Assembly: GCA_029531795.1 (NCBI GenBank)
Contig: JAPEIS010000009.1
Coordinates: 1,116,001 to 1,180,000, forward strand
Direction of reading: 5' to 3'
Origin: Sclerotinia nivalis
Lineage: Eukaryota; Ascomycota; Leotiomycetes; Helotiales; Sclerotiniaceae
DNA: 64,000 nt
Positions 1-10,460 of this stretch are shown here, one piece after another (position 1 is the stretch's first letter; each line of letters begins with the position of its first letter). The translations under genes and the position numbers were made by a program. The notes under the pieces are model-generated. The model was given only the letters and a program-made list of their open reading frames with translations. It did no database searches and had not been told where the DNA came from.

Positions 1-34
1 CTCCTGCCGATGATACCCAACGTTCTGGGTAGTA

Positions 35-629
35 TTATGCTTTGGCCAACACATTATGCAATGTACGCCGCATGCCGTCTTGAGGACTGGGAAGTTCACG
101 GCAATGCAAGGTGGATTCCGCGAAAACTACCACGGCCCGGAAGAACTTATGCTTGACGTCAATGTAAATCGTCTTCCGACCACTATGCATATACACCTCT
201 AGATTACTAATACCAGCAAAGTATCTAAATGAAGTGGCTCCTCGCGTCCCCAAAGGCGATCTGCTACAACCAAGGTTACCTTGTCTAGCTGGTCTCTATT
301 TTGGGATACTCTGTCGGATGAGCGCCGTCTTGAACCAACATACGGAGTAGATGACGATCCACTTATATGCGCACGTATGAATTGTCCATCGCCAAAGCAT
401 AATGGACTCTATAGCATTGTCAAGCCGAGAAGATGCGTGCACAGGCATGCTACGAAGTGAGATTGAACGTCACAACGTGGGATCAGAAGCTCTCGTCGTG
501 AAGAACATTACAATGTGACAGAGCAAAACGATGTGTATCGGACCCTCTGCCATAATGTCTCTTGCCATGACCAAAAAGATTTCTCCTAGTACACGGCGAA
601 GAAGTCCAGCGAAGAGCATCATTCCCCAT
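35..629 (-). pseudogene. Broken coding remnant, unknown family
   Basis: Three protein-like reading frames lie in tandem on the minus strand: 629-483 (begins with ATG, 48 codons, ends DESF), about 410-199 (contains DKVTLVVADRLWG), and about 290-35 (contains GRKTIYIDVKHKFF and ends HNVLAKA). The second and third overlap in different frames, so reading through needs a frame change near 200-250. No intron of normal size with good GT/AG signals fits between them. An acceptor-like CTATAG sits near 411 just before the second block. I do not recognise the family. The codon texture looks like former coding sequence, but it could be chance. The promoter side (above 629) shows nothing distinctive. Confidence 0.25.
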
Positions 630-1899
630 AAACACAATCTTCAACCTCTTTGTTTTCCATTCACCTATCTAGCACTTCACTAATAAAGGTATCTCCTAGC
701 TATTGAGAAGCGAAGCAGCTATATTTCTAGCCTAACAAATCCCCGTCATATTATGTACTCATCCTCAGCACATCACTTAGATCTATGGCTACATACCCAA
801 ATAACCAAGTTCATAAAAGGAAACGAATAACTTTGGGATATCTGAACCATGGACTAGTTGCTACATGAGTCTGGCCCTTATATTCTCTTTCTACATATAA
901 TTATTCGGTGGTGCCGTATGCAGTCAAGTTTTTGTTTCATAAGTATGATATATCCTCTTTTAGGAATTACTACATAATTGAAGGGATATAAAAAGTAAAG
1001 CCATATTCCATCCACATCTCTTTACTCACTCTTATATCCCAGACAAGTGATGTTAAATACCTATCTATCATCCACCCACCTCTATCCTATCATAAAGATA
1101 ACCTACCAACCTCAAGCTTTACTCAACTCCACTCAAACCACCTCTTCATCCATTCACTCTGACCGCTCCATCCACTTCGATTTGAGTTCCTTAAACTTCA
1201 TCTCCTCATAGTAGGAATGGAGAACTTAAAGGGTAGTATGAAGCGTTTATCTTTGCCCAACGTTTTGATTAAAAAGATATCTCGAGATCTATAATTAACG
1301 AAACCTTGTGAATTTTTCCAGGGCAATCGGCTATCTTAATTATGTTATAAGTGAATACATGAAATATACACTCAATAAAAAACAAAAAAAAAACAAAAAA
1401 AAACAATATAAGTATCTAGTATTCAATGAACTCGAACCGATCTCTTCACACCTCCATACCTACATAAGAATACAAATAACTTTTCATTATTAGGAGAAGA
1501 ACAAATGAAGCTTTTATCTCTGGTGTAAAAGCTTGATTTGTGAAATATCTCGAGATTTATAATTTTTAGATGTGCAACAAAACTTTTTGGGCTCAGGGGA
1601 GGTGAGTATGATGTCTTATTGGATGGGGATGGGGGAGATAGGGTGAAGTGAATGGATGGAGTGAAGATGAAGAGTGAGTTAAGTGAAGTCGGATCAAGGA
1701 CGGATGTGGTGGATTGCGTGAAACTGTTTTTTTGGTATATCGAGCCCTTGCATGAAAATGATTTTGTATGATCATTATGAGTTGGGAAGCCATGAGAAAT
1801 ATGATTTTGAGTAATACAAGTCTTGAATTGGTCTCAATAAGTCCTAGCAGCCGCTATAACACCATTAAGGGTATCAATCCTAATAAAACAACATCTCCG
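630..1899. other. Intergenic stretch, AT-rich, with a diverged direct repeat
   Basis: No supportable gene. It contains an A-rich tract around 1378-1406 and two diverged copies of a roughly 60-bp sequence at 1238-1296 and 1505-1564, both containing TATCTCGAGAT followed by TATAATT. Short open frames here are low complexity. Confidence 0.5.
1238..1564. repeat. Diverged 60-bp direct repeat pair (1238-1296 and 1505-1564)
   Basis: Both copies start ATGAAGC, share TTTATCT shortly after, then TTGATT, and end with TATCTCGAGAT followed by TATAATT. I estimate about 70% identity by eye across 59-60 bases. The XhoI-like palindrome CTCGAG lies in both. Function unknown; may be the remains of a duplicated spacer or a mobile-element relic. 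Confidence 0.45.
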
Positions 1900-3191
1900 C
1901 TATGTATTTATATCCGGCACATCTCTATTCTTCCCCTCATTTTGCAGCCTTGCAATCTTAGCCAATATATTCTTTTTCCACACCTTGTATTCGGCTCTCC
2001 TCTGCTCTGTCAAATAATCCACTTTCTTTTGTCGCATTGTACCAAGCCCATATCTCATTTCGTCTTCTCGAACTAGCGCTCTTTCAATTCCATCTAGAGC
2101 ATCCTCTCTTTCTTGATCTTCGTCTGTATCGTCTGGAGCATCTGCTTTGACTAAATTTTGATACCAATCCATTTCCAAACATCCTTTATCAGCAATCTCT
2201 GCAATCCAATTATTGACGTCTTTCTCATTACTCCTCTCCACCTCATCCTTATCTTCCTCGCCCTCATCCGGTAAACCCCACCCCTCCCATCCTCCAATCC
2301 CGACCTTCCTCTCCACATCCGTGTCCTTCCTCGTCGACCTTAACACCTCCAACGCCTTAAGCCTATTTTCCTTAAAATCCTCATCACTCAACAACTCCGC
2401 ACCCGCCGTTAATTTCCCCCAAACAATACTCCAAACCGCCATCATCAACGCCGGCCACCTCCCAATTGTCTCTTCCCTTCTTCTCTCCTTCTCTTCCTCC
2501 CAGAAAATTAAACTTTCCACACCAGCCAACACATGCGGCGTCGCCTCCTCCATGCCTAATTTCCGGCATAGTTCTCTACCTACTGTACCAACCCACCGTG
2601 GTATCTTCGTCTCATCTCTCTTCTCATGCCGTAACCCTTTTTTGGGGGTGCGGAAACTTGCCAGACTTTTGGATTTAGAGGGTGTGCTGCGTTGTGGGAG
2701 GGGAAGAATGCTTTTTATTGGGGTATCGTTTCGACCTGGTGTGCGTTTATTGCGGTTTTGTGCTAATGATGCTTTCCTGCTTGGCGTCGCATTTCCATTC
2801 CCGTTTCCAAACTCACTCCCTTCAACTCTCGGTCGTTTCTTCGGCGTCGCACTAGCTAGAGTATCTTCAATATATGCATATAGTTTCTTATAAACCCTTG
2901 GGGGAACCGGAGGTCGGGGTTCGATTTTGGGAAGATTCAATATTATTTTAAGACTATCTTAAAATAAGTAAACGACCAAATAAATAAGTAAATAACAAGT
3001 AAGAGAGCAAACCGTTCGCAAGCAAGATTGGCACAAGCATATATTCTCCCAATCTCCTGCTCCTGACTTAATGAACATTTCAGGCGCGATTGGTTAATGA
3101 GAGCACTGGTTAAATTGAGGAGTTCGGGGGGAAGAGAGCCAGAATGTCGGGGGATGAGATTGGAGAGGACGAGCGAGGTGGCTTGGTTCAT
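1900..3191 (-). CDS. ORC6: Origin recognition complex subunit 6
   Basis: Smallest ORC subunit, which with ORC1-5 marks replication origins and helps load Cdt1/MCM in the nucleus. Two exons: 3191-3013 and 2953-1900, with a 59-bp intron (3012-2954, GTTTGC...ATAG). Splicing gives a 410-residue protein. The N-terminal cyclin-box-like region is recognisable by PPELLNLTSALINQSR and by YACANLACERLK, which crosses the exon junction exactly and so supports the intron. The block NLPKIEPRPPVPPRVYKKLY follows. After this come a basic, Ser/Pro-rich linker (residues about 95-165), a second conserved helical region around PRWVGTVGRELCRKLG, and an acidic stretch with a conserved basic helix near the end (QRRAEYKVWKKN). 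It is divergent with the SSP120-like gene, 334 bp away. Recognition rests on memory of the fungal family; no search was run. Confidence 0.88.
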
Positions 3192-3525
3192 TTTGTAAAT
3201 GCTATAGCTATTGCGATTTGCTCAACTGTGATTTGGGAGAGGAAAATATGGGTATCGCAAAGCAAAAGTTGTGAAACCATATGCCATGTGTAAGGTGTAA
3301 GGTTAACCGATTGTTTACCGCAACTCAAAAAACAAAAGTTCCAGCCTCGAGTCCACCATGTCTGATCCCTGCAGTGACGTCGGACCCCGGAGCTTACCCC
3401 TGAATTTCACGTCAAAGCGTCTCGTCTCGTCTCAAGGATGCGATTCATATTCAATTGTGATACCGACTTTGTACTTTTGCGACAAAAGACACCTTTCATC
3501 ACAACACATTTAACGATCTACGATA
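3192..3525. promoter_or_regulatory. Divergent promoter region between ORC6 and SSP120-like gene
   Basis: The two start codons are 334 bp apart and face away from each other, so this interval must carry both promoters and 5' UTRs. It includes a GC-richer patch with TGACGTCGG near 3375 (CRE-like TGACGTC core) and a CGTCTCGTCTCGTCTC triplication at 3417-3432. No TATA box stands out. Regulatory assignment is inference from position. Confidence 0.45.
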
Positions 3526-4301
3526 ATGACTATGGGACTGGGAAGGATAGGCGGACTTTTGGCTTGTGTAGGATTGGTTATTGCGCATGGAGGTGTAGCG
3601 CATCAGAAACCTTTAACCGTGGATCCAGACGCGGATTGGGGAACTAGACATATGGCCGGTGAGAGAGATTCCTTTCAATTCTTCTACTTTTGATTTCAAC
3701 GGCGATACTGTGTATCAATTGACTAACGCACAAATAGAGGAACATCACATAGACAATTTCGATGCGGGCGCCTTCTTCACGCTCCACGATTTCGACAATA
3801 ACGGCATATGGGACCAATCGGAAATCCTGAAATTCTATGGCATGGAAGATGAGACTGCAAAAGATGTGCCGCATGAAAAGAAAATTGATTTGCTGAAGGA
3901 GATATTACGGTTGATGGATAATAATAGTAATGGGATAGTGGAAAAGGAAGAATGGGACAGGTATTCGGGAATTGGAGGTCTGTTGCCAGATTTTGGGTTG
4001 GGGCCGGGACATCATTGGGATATTGAGATGGAATATGAGATTCATCATTGGCAGAAGTAGGTTTTGTTTTCTTTTGGAGCGAAGGATGAAAAGGACGCGA
4101 TAAAGTGAGAATATTGGGCTAATATGTGACAGATACCATGATGAGAATACGAAGGAAGAGGATTTGATACATCCGGAGGACATTGCACATTTCAAGAAAC
4201 ATGATGAATTGGAGGATGAAGCTGATAGAGTTGCGGCTTTGGATAAGATGTCCGTTGTTGAACAAAATATTCCTGATAAGTTTAGAAAGGATAAACAATG
4301 A
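3526..4301 (+). CDS. SSP120: SSP120-like secretory-pathway EF-hand protein
   Basis: Predicted calcium-binding protein of the early secretory pathway, related to yeast Ssp120 and distantly to nucleobindins. Three exons: 3526-3658, 3738-4056 and 4133-4301, with introns of 79 bp (3659-3737) and 76 bp (4057-4132). They join to 206 residues. A hydrophobic N-terminus (residues about 8-22) fits a signal peptide. The family hallmark RHMAEEHHIDNFD spans exon junction 1, which fixes that splice site. Two EF-hand loops are visible: residues 62-73 (D-F-D-N-N-G-I-W-D-Q-S-E) and 105-116 (D-N-N-S-N-G-I-V-E-K-E-E), both with Asp at position 1 and Glu at 12. The C-terminus is highly charged (HPEDIAHFKKHDELEDEADR), as usual in the family. 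It ends KFRKDKQ with no HDEL. Confidence 0.85.
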
Positions 4302-5549
4302 TTGATTGTGTTTAAAGTATAGACATGATGACAATTAGATTTGATACCGAATAGATATGTATCATTACAGAGGCATTTCATTCCCCAAACTCCCTAGGGT
4401 TTACTCCCGCATTCTCTACCAAACTATCTCATCGATCGAAGATACCTTACACGCATTTACAAGTTGTTCCTTCGTTGCTGGCGCTCATCAATTGTTCCAT
4501 TTGCCCGTTTGCTCAGTTCGAATTACAAAAAAACGGAAGGCTTTCCACGATTAGAATATTCAAAGAAAGCTTACCCCTCAAGTATCCAAAAATAAGTTCC
4601 GCACAATTCACTCTCTCGCAAAGTGACAGAAATCCAACCATCAAAATGACAAAAAACCGTCCACAGGGAAAATCACTTCGATATGGGATTTTATTTGCAG
4701 TTGCGCCCTGCGATATGGGGACAATACAGTCGCTAATCAAACATCCCACCTACCCGAAGGTAGTTACAACGCAGCGGTCGACCAACTGCGCCAAGGCGAC
4801 CCGGATAGGATGTTTGACGGATACATGTTGATATCTTGTTAGGATATATATATGAGGATTTAAGCGAGTTTGGTGGTGGTGTTGGAAAGGCGAGGGGTTG
4901 GGTTTGGGTAGGTAGGTTAGGTAGGAAAAGATATATGTGGTGAATCTTTTACTCTACATCTTTCCTGTATTCGGTATGAAGTTCATTTGAGATTGGCCAT
5001 TGGTTTTTGAGGCTTAGGTATGGCGATTGAAGGCTGATATGCGCTTTTTTGTGATTTTTCGATGCTGAATCTGGGAAGTGCTGGAATTTCATTGAAGCTC
5101 GCCTCTCGAGGGCAAAGAAAATGGTGCATGCAGGTGATATAAACTAACTCCTCTGTCCCCTCGAGTCTTGAAATGTCACTGTTTGTTGAATAACAGAGTG
5201 CGTTGATGGATTCCCATAGAATTGGTCATGCGCACTGCACACCCTTTCGAAGCACTTTTGCGCGAAAGATGGATTTGTTGCTCTTTATTCAACATCGTCG
5301 GATATCAGGTCAGCGACATTTATAAGAGTCCTCGGCGTGGATTGGCTAAGATAAAGAAGAGGTACATGATTACCTCCTCAATCATGGAAACATTACGGCG
5401 AAGCAAATGATATATATCTTCCAGTCCGAAATACAAGACAAGATACTCCCAAGTTTGGAACATTATTACCCATACCATTCGAAGGAAACAATCACGCCAT
5501 CAGCCGGATCAGTAAAGCTGCAGTTTCTAGACATCATAGTTTCTGTAGT
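4302..5549. other. Intergenic stretch with an unassigned reading frame at about 4640-4831
   Basis: Mostly non-coding. On the plus strand an open frame from about 4633 to a TAG at 4829-4831 reads CALRYGDNTVANQTSH then YNAAVDQLRQGDPDRMFDG. This looks more protein-like than its neighbours, but it has no in-frame ATG and no clear upstream exon. An ATG at 4645 in a good context (CATCAAAATGAC) is in a different frame, which reads through to 4831. I cannot decide between a small spliced gene, a relic and chance. Nothing else is recognisable between 4850 and 5549. Confidence 0.3.
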
Positions 5550-6758
5550 TTATTTACTGATATAAACGTCAAAAACGCAATGCCAAACATCGGGAGCAAA
5601 AGTCTTGACAAACTCGACATGCTCAACCGTCACTTTTCTATCATCGGCTCGTTCCTCGAGCCAGGTTCGGAACATCCCCTCGATCCCTTTCTTCCTCCTT
5701 TCCACATCTGCAATTCCAACGTTTTCGTGTAAATGTAACCATCCATCCTCACTCAAGATATTCATAGCCGCTTTCCACGTCGGTTCACTCGTGGGCAAGA
5801 AACCACAATTAACATGTTTCACCAACCCAAGACCCTTGATGATTTCCAACCTCCGCTCCGCCTCCACATTACTCTCCAAGAATACCACAATCCTCTCATC
5901 TCCAACATCTTCAATCACCTCTCCCCTCCTCATAACCCTAATTCCCCACCCATTAGCTACCGCTCCCCTCCTTAACCCCTCAACACTCCATCCATTCAAC
6001 TCCCACCCCACCACTCTCTTCAACCCCATCCCAACATAACTAAAAACAAAATATCCAATTCCCGCATACAAGTCCACCGCGGTCCAATTCGCCCTCTCCT
6101 CCTTTCCTATCTCCTTCTTTCCACCATCACTCACCGTGGCAACAGTATCATGAAACCCCAACAACCTCGCCTTTTCTTTCACATTCCCCCTACTAAACAT
6201 CGTCCATCTCGGTGCCCAAACCTGTTCAATTCCATTCTGTTTCGTGCTCACCCAGAACGCATCTTCGAAATCTTTTTCCGTGGGTTCATCACCCGTGAAA
6301 TCAGGCCCGAAATCTCCATGTAACATAAGTAATCCACTGGGACTTCTTAATATATTCTCTTCTTCTTTCTCTGATTTGTTCTCTCCCGCCTTTTCCTTCT
6401 CGTGAAGAGGTATCCCGGCATTAATAGCGAGATGTGTAAGTTTCTTGCCTTCTTTCTTTGATACACTCTGAAGGATTTGAGTAAAGAGTGTTTCTTTTTG
6501 AGAAGGGGAAATAAGGGAGAGGAGAGAAGTCCAATGCGACGAGGAAAAAGATCCAGAGGGGAGAAGTAACATGGGTGAATATGTAACCCAGCGTTTTGGA
6601 GAAGTGGTGATGAGAAAGTCGATAGAAGCCGAGATTTCCAAAAATAACGTGGAGGGTAGTGTTTGAAAAAATGATCGGATGGTGGATTCGATAGGGTTTT
6701 GAGGTTTGGGTTTCGGGGGACGTTTGCTTTTGGGTGGGACTATAGTATTTGATTCCAT
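5550..6758 (-). CDS. TRM12: tRNA wybutosine-synthesizing protein 2 (aminocarboxypropyltransferase)
   Basis: TYW2/Trm12 transfers the 3-amino-3-carboxypropyl group from S-adenosylmethionine to C7 of the wyosine precursor at G37 of tRNA-Phe, in the cytoplasm. Single exon, 402 residues. The first ATG, at 6758, begins ESNTIVPPKSKRPPKPKP. The class I SAM-binding signature is clear: VDLYAGIGYFVFSY at about residues 227-240, followed by VVGWELNGWSVEGLRR, the post-motif acidic/Asn block typical of TYW2/Trm5 enzymes. The segment HENVGIADVERRKKGIEG near the C-terminus and the terminal VEFVKTFAPDVWH block also match the family. Upstream, GDFGPDFTGDEPTEKDFEDAF is a fungal TYW2 feature. The stretch around residues 110-135 is a low-complexity Lys/Glu insert. 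Codon use is C-rich at third positions in the middle of the gene. Confidence 0.85.
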   Translation of the reverse strand: MESNTIVPPKSKRPPKPKPQNPIESTIRSFFQTLPSTLFLEISASIDFLITTSPKRWVTYSPMLLLPSGSFSSSHWTSLLSLISPSQKETLFTQILQSVSKKEGKKLTHLAINAGIPLHEKEKAGENKSEKEEENILRSPSGLLMLHGDFGPDFTGDEPTEKDFEDAFWVSTKQNGIEQVWAPRWTMFSRGNVKEKARLLGFHDTVATVSDGGKKEIGKEERANWTAVDLYAGIGYFVFSYVGMGLKRVVGWELNGWSVEGLRRGAVANGWGIRVMRRGEVIEDVGDERIVVFLESNVEAERRLEIIKGLGLVKHVNCGFLPTSEPTWKAAMNILSEDGWLHLHENVGIADVERRKKGIEGMFRTWLEERADDRKVTVEHVEFVKTFAPDVWHCVFDVYISK

Positions 6759-9229
6759 ACTTAATGGTGTGTGAGTATGAGACTTTATAAAGATATTTGA
6801 GTTGGGCTTGTGGTCAAGAATGGTGATCCCATGTCAAAAGGGAACGATATATTTACCCCACGTTTTGCTTATGTAAGCTGTGCCCGTTTCTCATCGACTT
6901 CATTCGGCGAAATATTCGTTGAACTATTCCACAGAATACATCATGAGGGTGATATCATGTATATCTGGGCTAATATTCATCATAATAATATCTATGACGA
7001 CCTTTGGGGATATTCTATGATGCATTCCAAGAGAGGCAAATATGGTAACTCGATGCCAACGTTCACTATACAAGTTCATTCAGAATTGAATTGGTACTTC
7101 ACTTGTAATAGTATGAACCTGGTAAGCAAAAGCTAATGATATCAACTATTTTGAGAAAGTTAGAGACTTAAAGAGTCGAAAAGGCCAATGTTCTTGACCT
7201 TTCTACCTAGTCTAATAATGTGGCTAAACACCTCGCCCCGATTCTCTTAACTCCCGGTGAGGTTCCTTCTACCACATGATAGCTAATTCCCGGTGAGCTT
7301 CACCGCACACTATTCAGCCACGAAAATCTACTCCTATTTCAAATCCTACTTCTTTTTCTTCCTTTTTTGCGTTATCTAGTCATCAGTTTGATCATATTAG
7401 AATACTGATAGCATTGAACTCCAGTATTGACTCTTGGAATTAATTTTGCCCAAGATATCTTCTATGATATGTTTCATATTTGCTAAGGGGTTGATGTAAA
7501 TTACTAGAGAACTTAAAGATCCGGAGTTACTCGCCAACTCAAGTTGCCATCCTTGAGTTAATACAATATCGATAAATGTGTCTGAACAGAGCAGTTCAGT
7601 TGAAATTGATAAGCTCCAGGGTTTTGAGTTTAAAGTCTGAATTGTTCAGTGAATATTTGGCCATGATTTTCTGAGTAGGAAAACCGATTTTCCGAGTAGT
7701 TTTGAGGATGTTTTAAAAGGGGGCAATCCGCAAATATTGACATCAGAAATGAATGAACCCTGCCAGCCCTGTCAAATGGGTACGATATCGTGCGGAAAAG
7801 AAAAGGAAGAAAGAGAAGAGGAAGTTTTCTCATCTCGATGTTTCCTTTCCTAGCCCTTCTCATATCACATATAGTCTTGAGAAGAAACACGTTTTTCCTA
7901 TTATTGATCTATGCGCGGCAGGTGCTCCCACAAAGAGCCGAAAGTAGAAAGAGCGAAGCATTGTCATTGCGATTCATTGTACACACGGCCATAAATTGAG
8001 CGTCGAAGCTGGTGTGTAAATGTAGAAAGCGGTACATCGTAACTGCTTTTTGCCAACTCCTCGAATTCAGATTCGTATGGATGTTTTTATTGGCGTGTTT
8101 CAAGGACTCGCGCATCCAAGAGAACGGCCCTTACTTCTTTCCAGATTATTCTCCCAATTTCCAGAGATAATTTACTGATTAGTGTAATTTCTCAAAATTG
8201 GAAAGGAATGGCCCTCCATTTTCACGGTCCAAAGTTCTATGCTCCATCTTCTCAGTTTCCATGCCGTTTCTAGATTTTCCGTTCATATTGATATAGTGCT
8301 AGTTCACAATCCTACCTTCTTCGAATGAGAGCGCGCAATATATCAACTCAATTACAACATGTTCAGCGGTGAGTTTGGTCACGAAAGTTTGCGCAGGGAC
8401 ATCCTGTTACCATGTGGGCCGACAATCGTATGATGTATTCCTAAGTTACTTGCTATCGTTGCTAAAGTCACAGTTAGCCCCAAAAATTCAAATTATCCAA
8501 TGACAAAAGAGCAGGAGACATTCCAACCACACAGTAAGCGTGGAGAGAGGATATGCATAAGCCAAGCATAAAAGTTTTAACCACTGCACTCAGGAGCTCG
8601 CTTCTCGTAGCAATCGCCGCCTCACAAGGAGACCGCTCCAGAGAATTAGGGATTCAAAATGAAGTTCTCATGAGGGTTAGAGCTAGGGTCTATATAGATA
8701 ATAAGATTAGCCAGTAACAGTATTGAACATAGTGAGAATACTGATGCAGTAAAAATCCTCATACTCAAGTTGCAATGGGACATTTTTTACCTAGCACGAC
8801 GCGGTAGTCAACTGGTAGACCGGTATAGCCAGCTAAATTATCAGCTACCACTGAAGCTAACAGGACCCTAGTGAGGTGTCGGAACTACTACTAAAGCTAG
8901 AAGTGCCGAGAGCTTTCAGATGTGCAACAAAGATATTGAATGACCCGAACGAGTTAATTTTTGTACATACGAAGTAAGAAGGGGAAGAGAAGTTATGTTG
9001 GGTTAAGATTGAGATGAAGTTGAATAATTGATGACAGTTACGGAAGATCCCATCAATGGCATGGGTAGTTGTGCGTGGGTTGGGACTTGGGATTTAAAGT
9101 AGGAAACAAATGCTTGGATACGGTTGGAAAGGAAAGTATAGTATCGAAGAGAAGTTGACCGATTTGGGATGGTTGTGCCTTGGTAGGTACCATTTGGGAA
9201 GACGCTGGTTAGAGGAGTATTTATTACGT
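6759..9229. other. Gene-poor stretch, nothing recognised
   Basis: About 2.5 kb of moderately AT-rich sequence. Open frames up to 108 codons exist (for example 6810-7136 plus, using a GTG start) but show no domain, no clear splice structure and no protein-like composition. The 14-mer AGATGTGCAACAAA at about 8919 also occurs at 1568-1581, which may point to a dispersed relic. No transposase-like sequence was seen. Confidence 0.5.
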
Positions 9230-9690
9230 GCTAATATAATTAGATCCATTAGACCACGTATAAAAAATTGAAAAACTTACGTGCCGCCAATTGGGTAGCC
9301 ACATGAAGATGCTAAATTCTTCCCTATTATTGACCCGGATAAAACTCCTTGAACTGCATAGCACCCTCTGAGCCTGTTGGTTCCATAACTCTCGCAAATG
9401 TAGCGTACTGTTCCCATACCAGGAACTGGCTTGCAGGTTAAGCCATCGATAACTTGGATATCGATGATGAGATTGATGCCGCATTGAGTGGCTGTCTCGC
9501 GAACATCAGAGCGAACGTATTCGCCACTGAGTAGAAGAACCTCCAGCCACTTCTGGAACGAGGATGCCTTGAGTTATTTCCGGTGAAAATGGTGGAGAAG
9601 CTGTCGTGTGGCGAGCAGATGGTTGTGGCAGGATGGATGGTATCCGATACGGTGCCAGCACCGCGAGCCTCGAACACAATTTTAGCCTAG
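9230..9690 (-). pseudogene. Frameshifted small cysteine-rich protein gene
   Basis: Minus-strand frames join into a protein-like whole only across a frame change. From about 9685 one frame reads VFEARGAGTVSDTIHP then TTICSPHDSFSTIFTGN, to about 9570. From there a second frame reads KASSFQKWLEVLLLSGEYV, ATQCGINLIIDIQVIDGLTC, GTVRYICESYGTN, RLRGCYAVQG and ends CGYPIGGT at 9277. The second frame holds five cysteines spaced like a small secreted fungal protein. A perfect GTAAGT donor overlaps its stop, with a TTAG acceptor near 9230, so a last intron giving two further residues is possible. No ATG or signal peptide was found upstream. No intron explains the frame change near 9565-9575. I do not recognise the family. 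Confidence 0.35.
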
Positions 9691-10358
9691 TTCAAACAGA
9701 CCTATAGCAAAGGATTTCTAATATCACGCCTTATAAATGCTGGCTTGCGAAAGGAAATGGCATCTTGATACCGACAGCCTACGGCTTCCATTATGTGCCC
9801 AAGCAAGGCATATCAATTCACCCAGGTAGGACATACTTTTCCTTCGAATGATACCAATGAAATCAAGTAGGCGATGAACTGAAGGACATTCACATCGTGC
9901 GAGATCTAGATTGACTGTGCTGACTTATTTCGTGCCTGGATATTTGTATATTGAAGTAGATAGCGTCCGACAAAGAACTCGAATGTACCAATTGCAATGT
10001 CAATGCTATACTATCCATGCGTCGTGATATTCTTTTTGCACGGAAAATAGATAGTAGACGGTAAGTATCCATTATATTTTCAATCCTCCATTTGTTAAAT
10101 TTGTAGTAGTAGTAGTAGTAGTAGTAGATAGGTATGATTAACGTTAACATCAGAACCCGAACCCAAACAAACAAATCAAATCAGCATCAAAAACCAACCA
10201 ACCAATCAATCCCAACACACAAAAAACACAAGCTCAAACTCACCCCACACAACCACCAATCACTATCCCCTCCCACCATCCATCCATCCGTCAAAAAGGA
10301 AAACACAACCCACCTCCCAAATCCCTCAATCAAATTCTCCCTAGTTCTAGGAAAATTC
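9691..10358. other. Intergenic stretch with TAG/CTA microsatellite
   Basis: Contains an uninterrupted run of about eight TAG units at 10105-10128. It is followed by C/A-rich low-complexity sequence (10139-10350) whose open frame (85 codons) is an artefact of composition. No gene seen. Confidence 0.5.
10105..10128. repeat. (TAG)n microsatellite
   Basis: About eight perfect tandem TAG trinucleotides, in spacer DNA downstream of the tRNA gene. Confidence 0.9.
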
Positions 10359-10368
10359 AAAAAAAAAA
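10359..10368 (-). terminator. Pol III terminator of tRNA-Trp
   Basis: On the minus strand a run of ten T residues begins 21 nt after the 3' end of the tRNA. That is a strong RNA polymerase III stop signal. Confidence 0.75.
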
Positions 10369-10388
10369 CAAATCAACATAGGAGGTAT

Positions 10389-10460
10389 TGAACCACACCC
10401 GATTTGAACGGATAACCTTTCGATCTGGAGTCGAACGCGCTACCGTTGCGCCAGCAGTCC
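10389..10460 (-). tRNA. tRNA-Trp (anticodon CCA)
   Basis: A 72-nt cloverleaf without intron. Acceptor GGACTGC pairs with GTGGTTC (three of seven pairs are G-U wobbles), D stem GCGC/GCGC with a GG-containing loop, and anticodon stem TTCGA/TCGAA enclosing the loop CTCCAGA, which places CCA as anticodon. The variable loop is AGGTT. The T arm is ATCCG-TTCAAAT-CGGGT, where the T loop fits the TTCRANY B-box. The discriminator is A, and CCA is not encoded, as in eukaryotes. The wobble-rich acceptor is unusual. The strong T10 terminator supports transcription, though a decaying copy cannot be excluded. Confidence 0.85.

Noticed and set aside
2213..2893. 226-codon frame on the plus strand opposite ORC6
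   Set aside because: Antisense shadow of ORC6 exon 2; Ser/Leu-rich with no domain.
10139..10391. 85-codon plus-strand frame
   Set aside because: Low-complexity C/A-rich sequence running into the tRNA gene.
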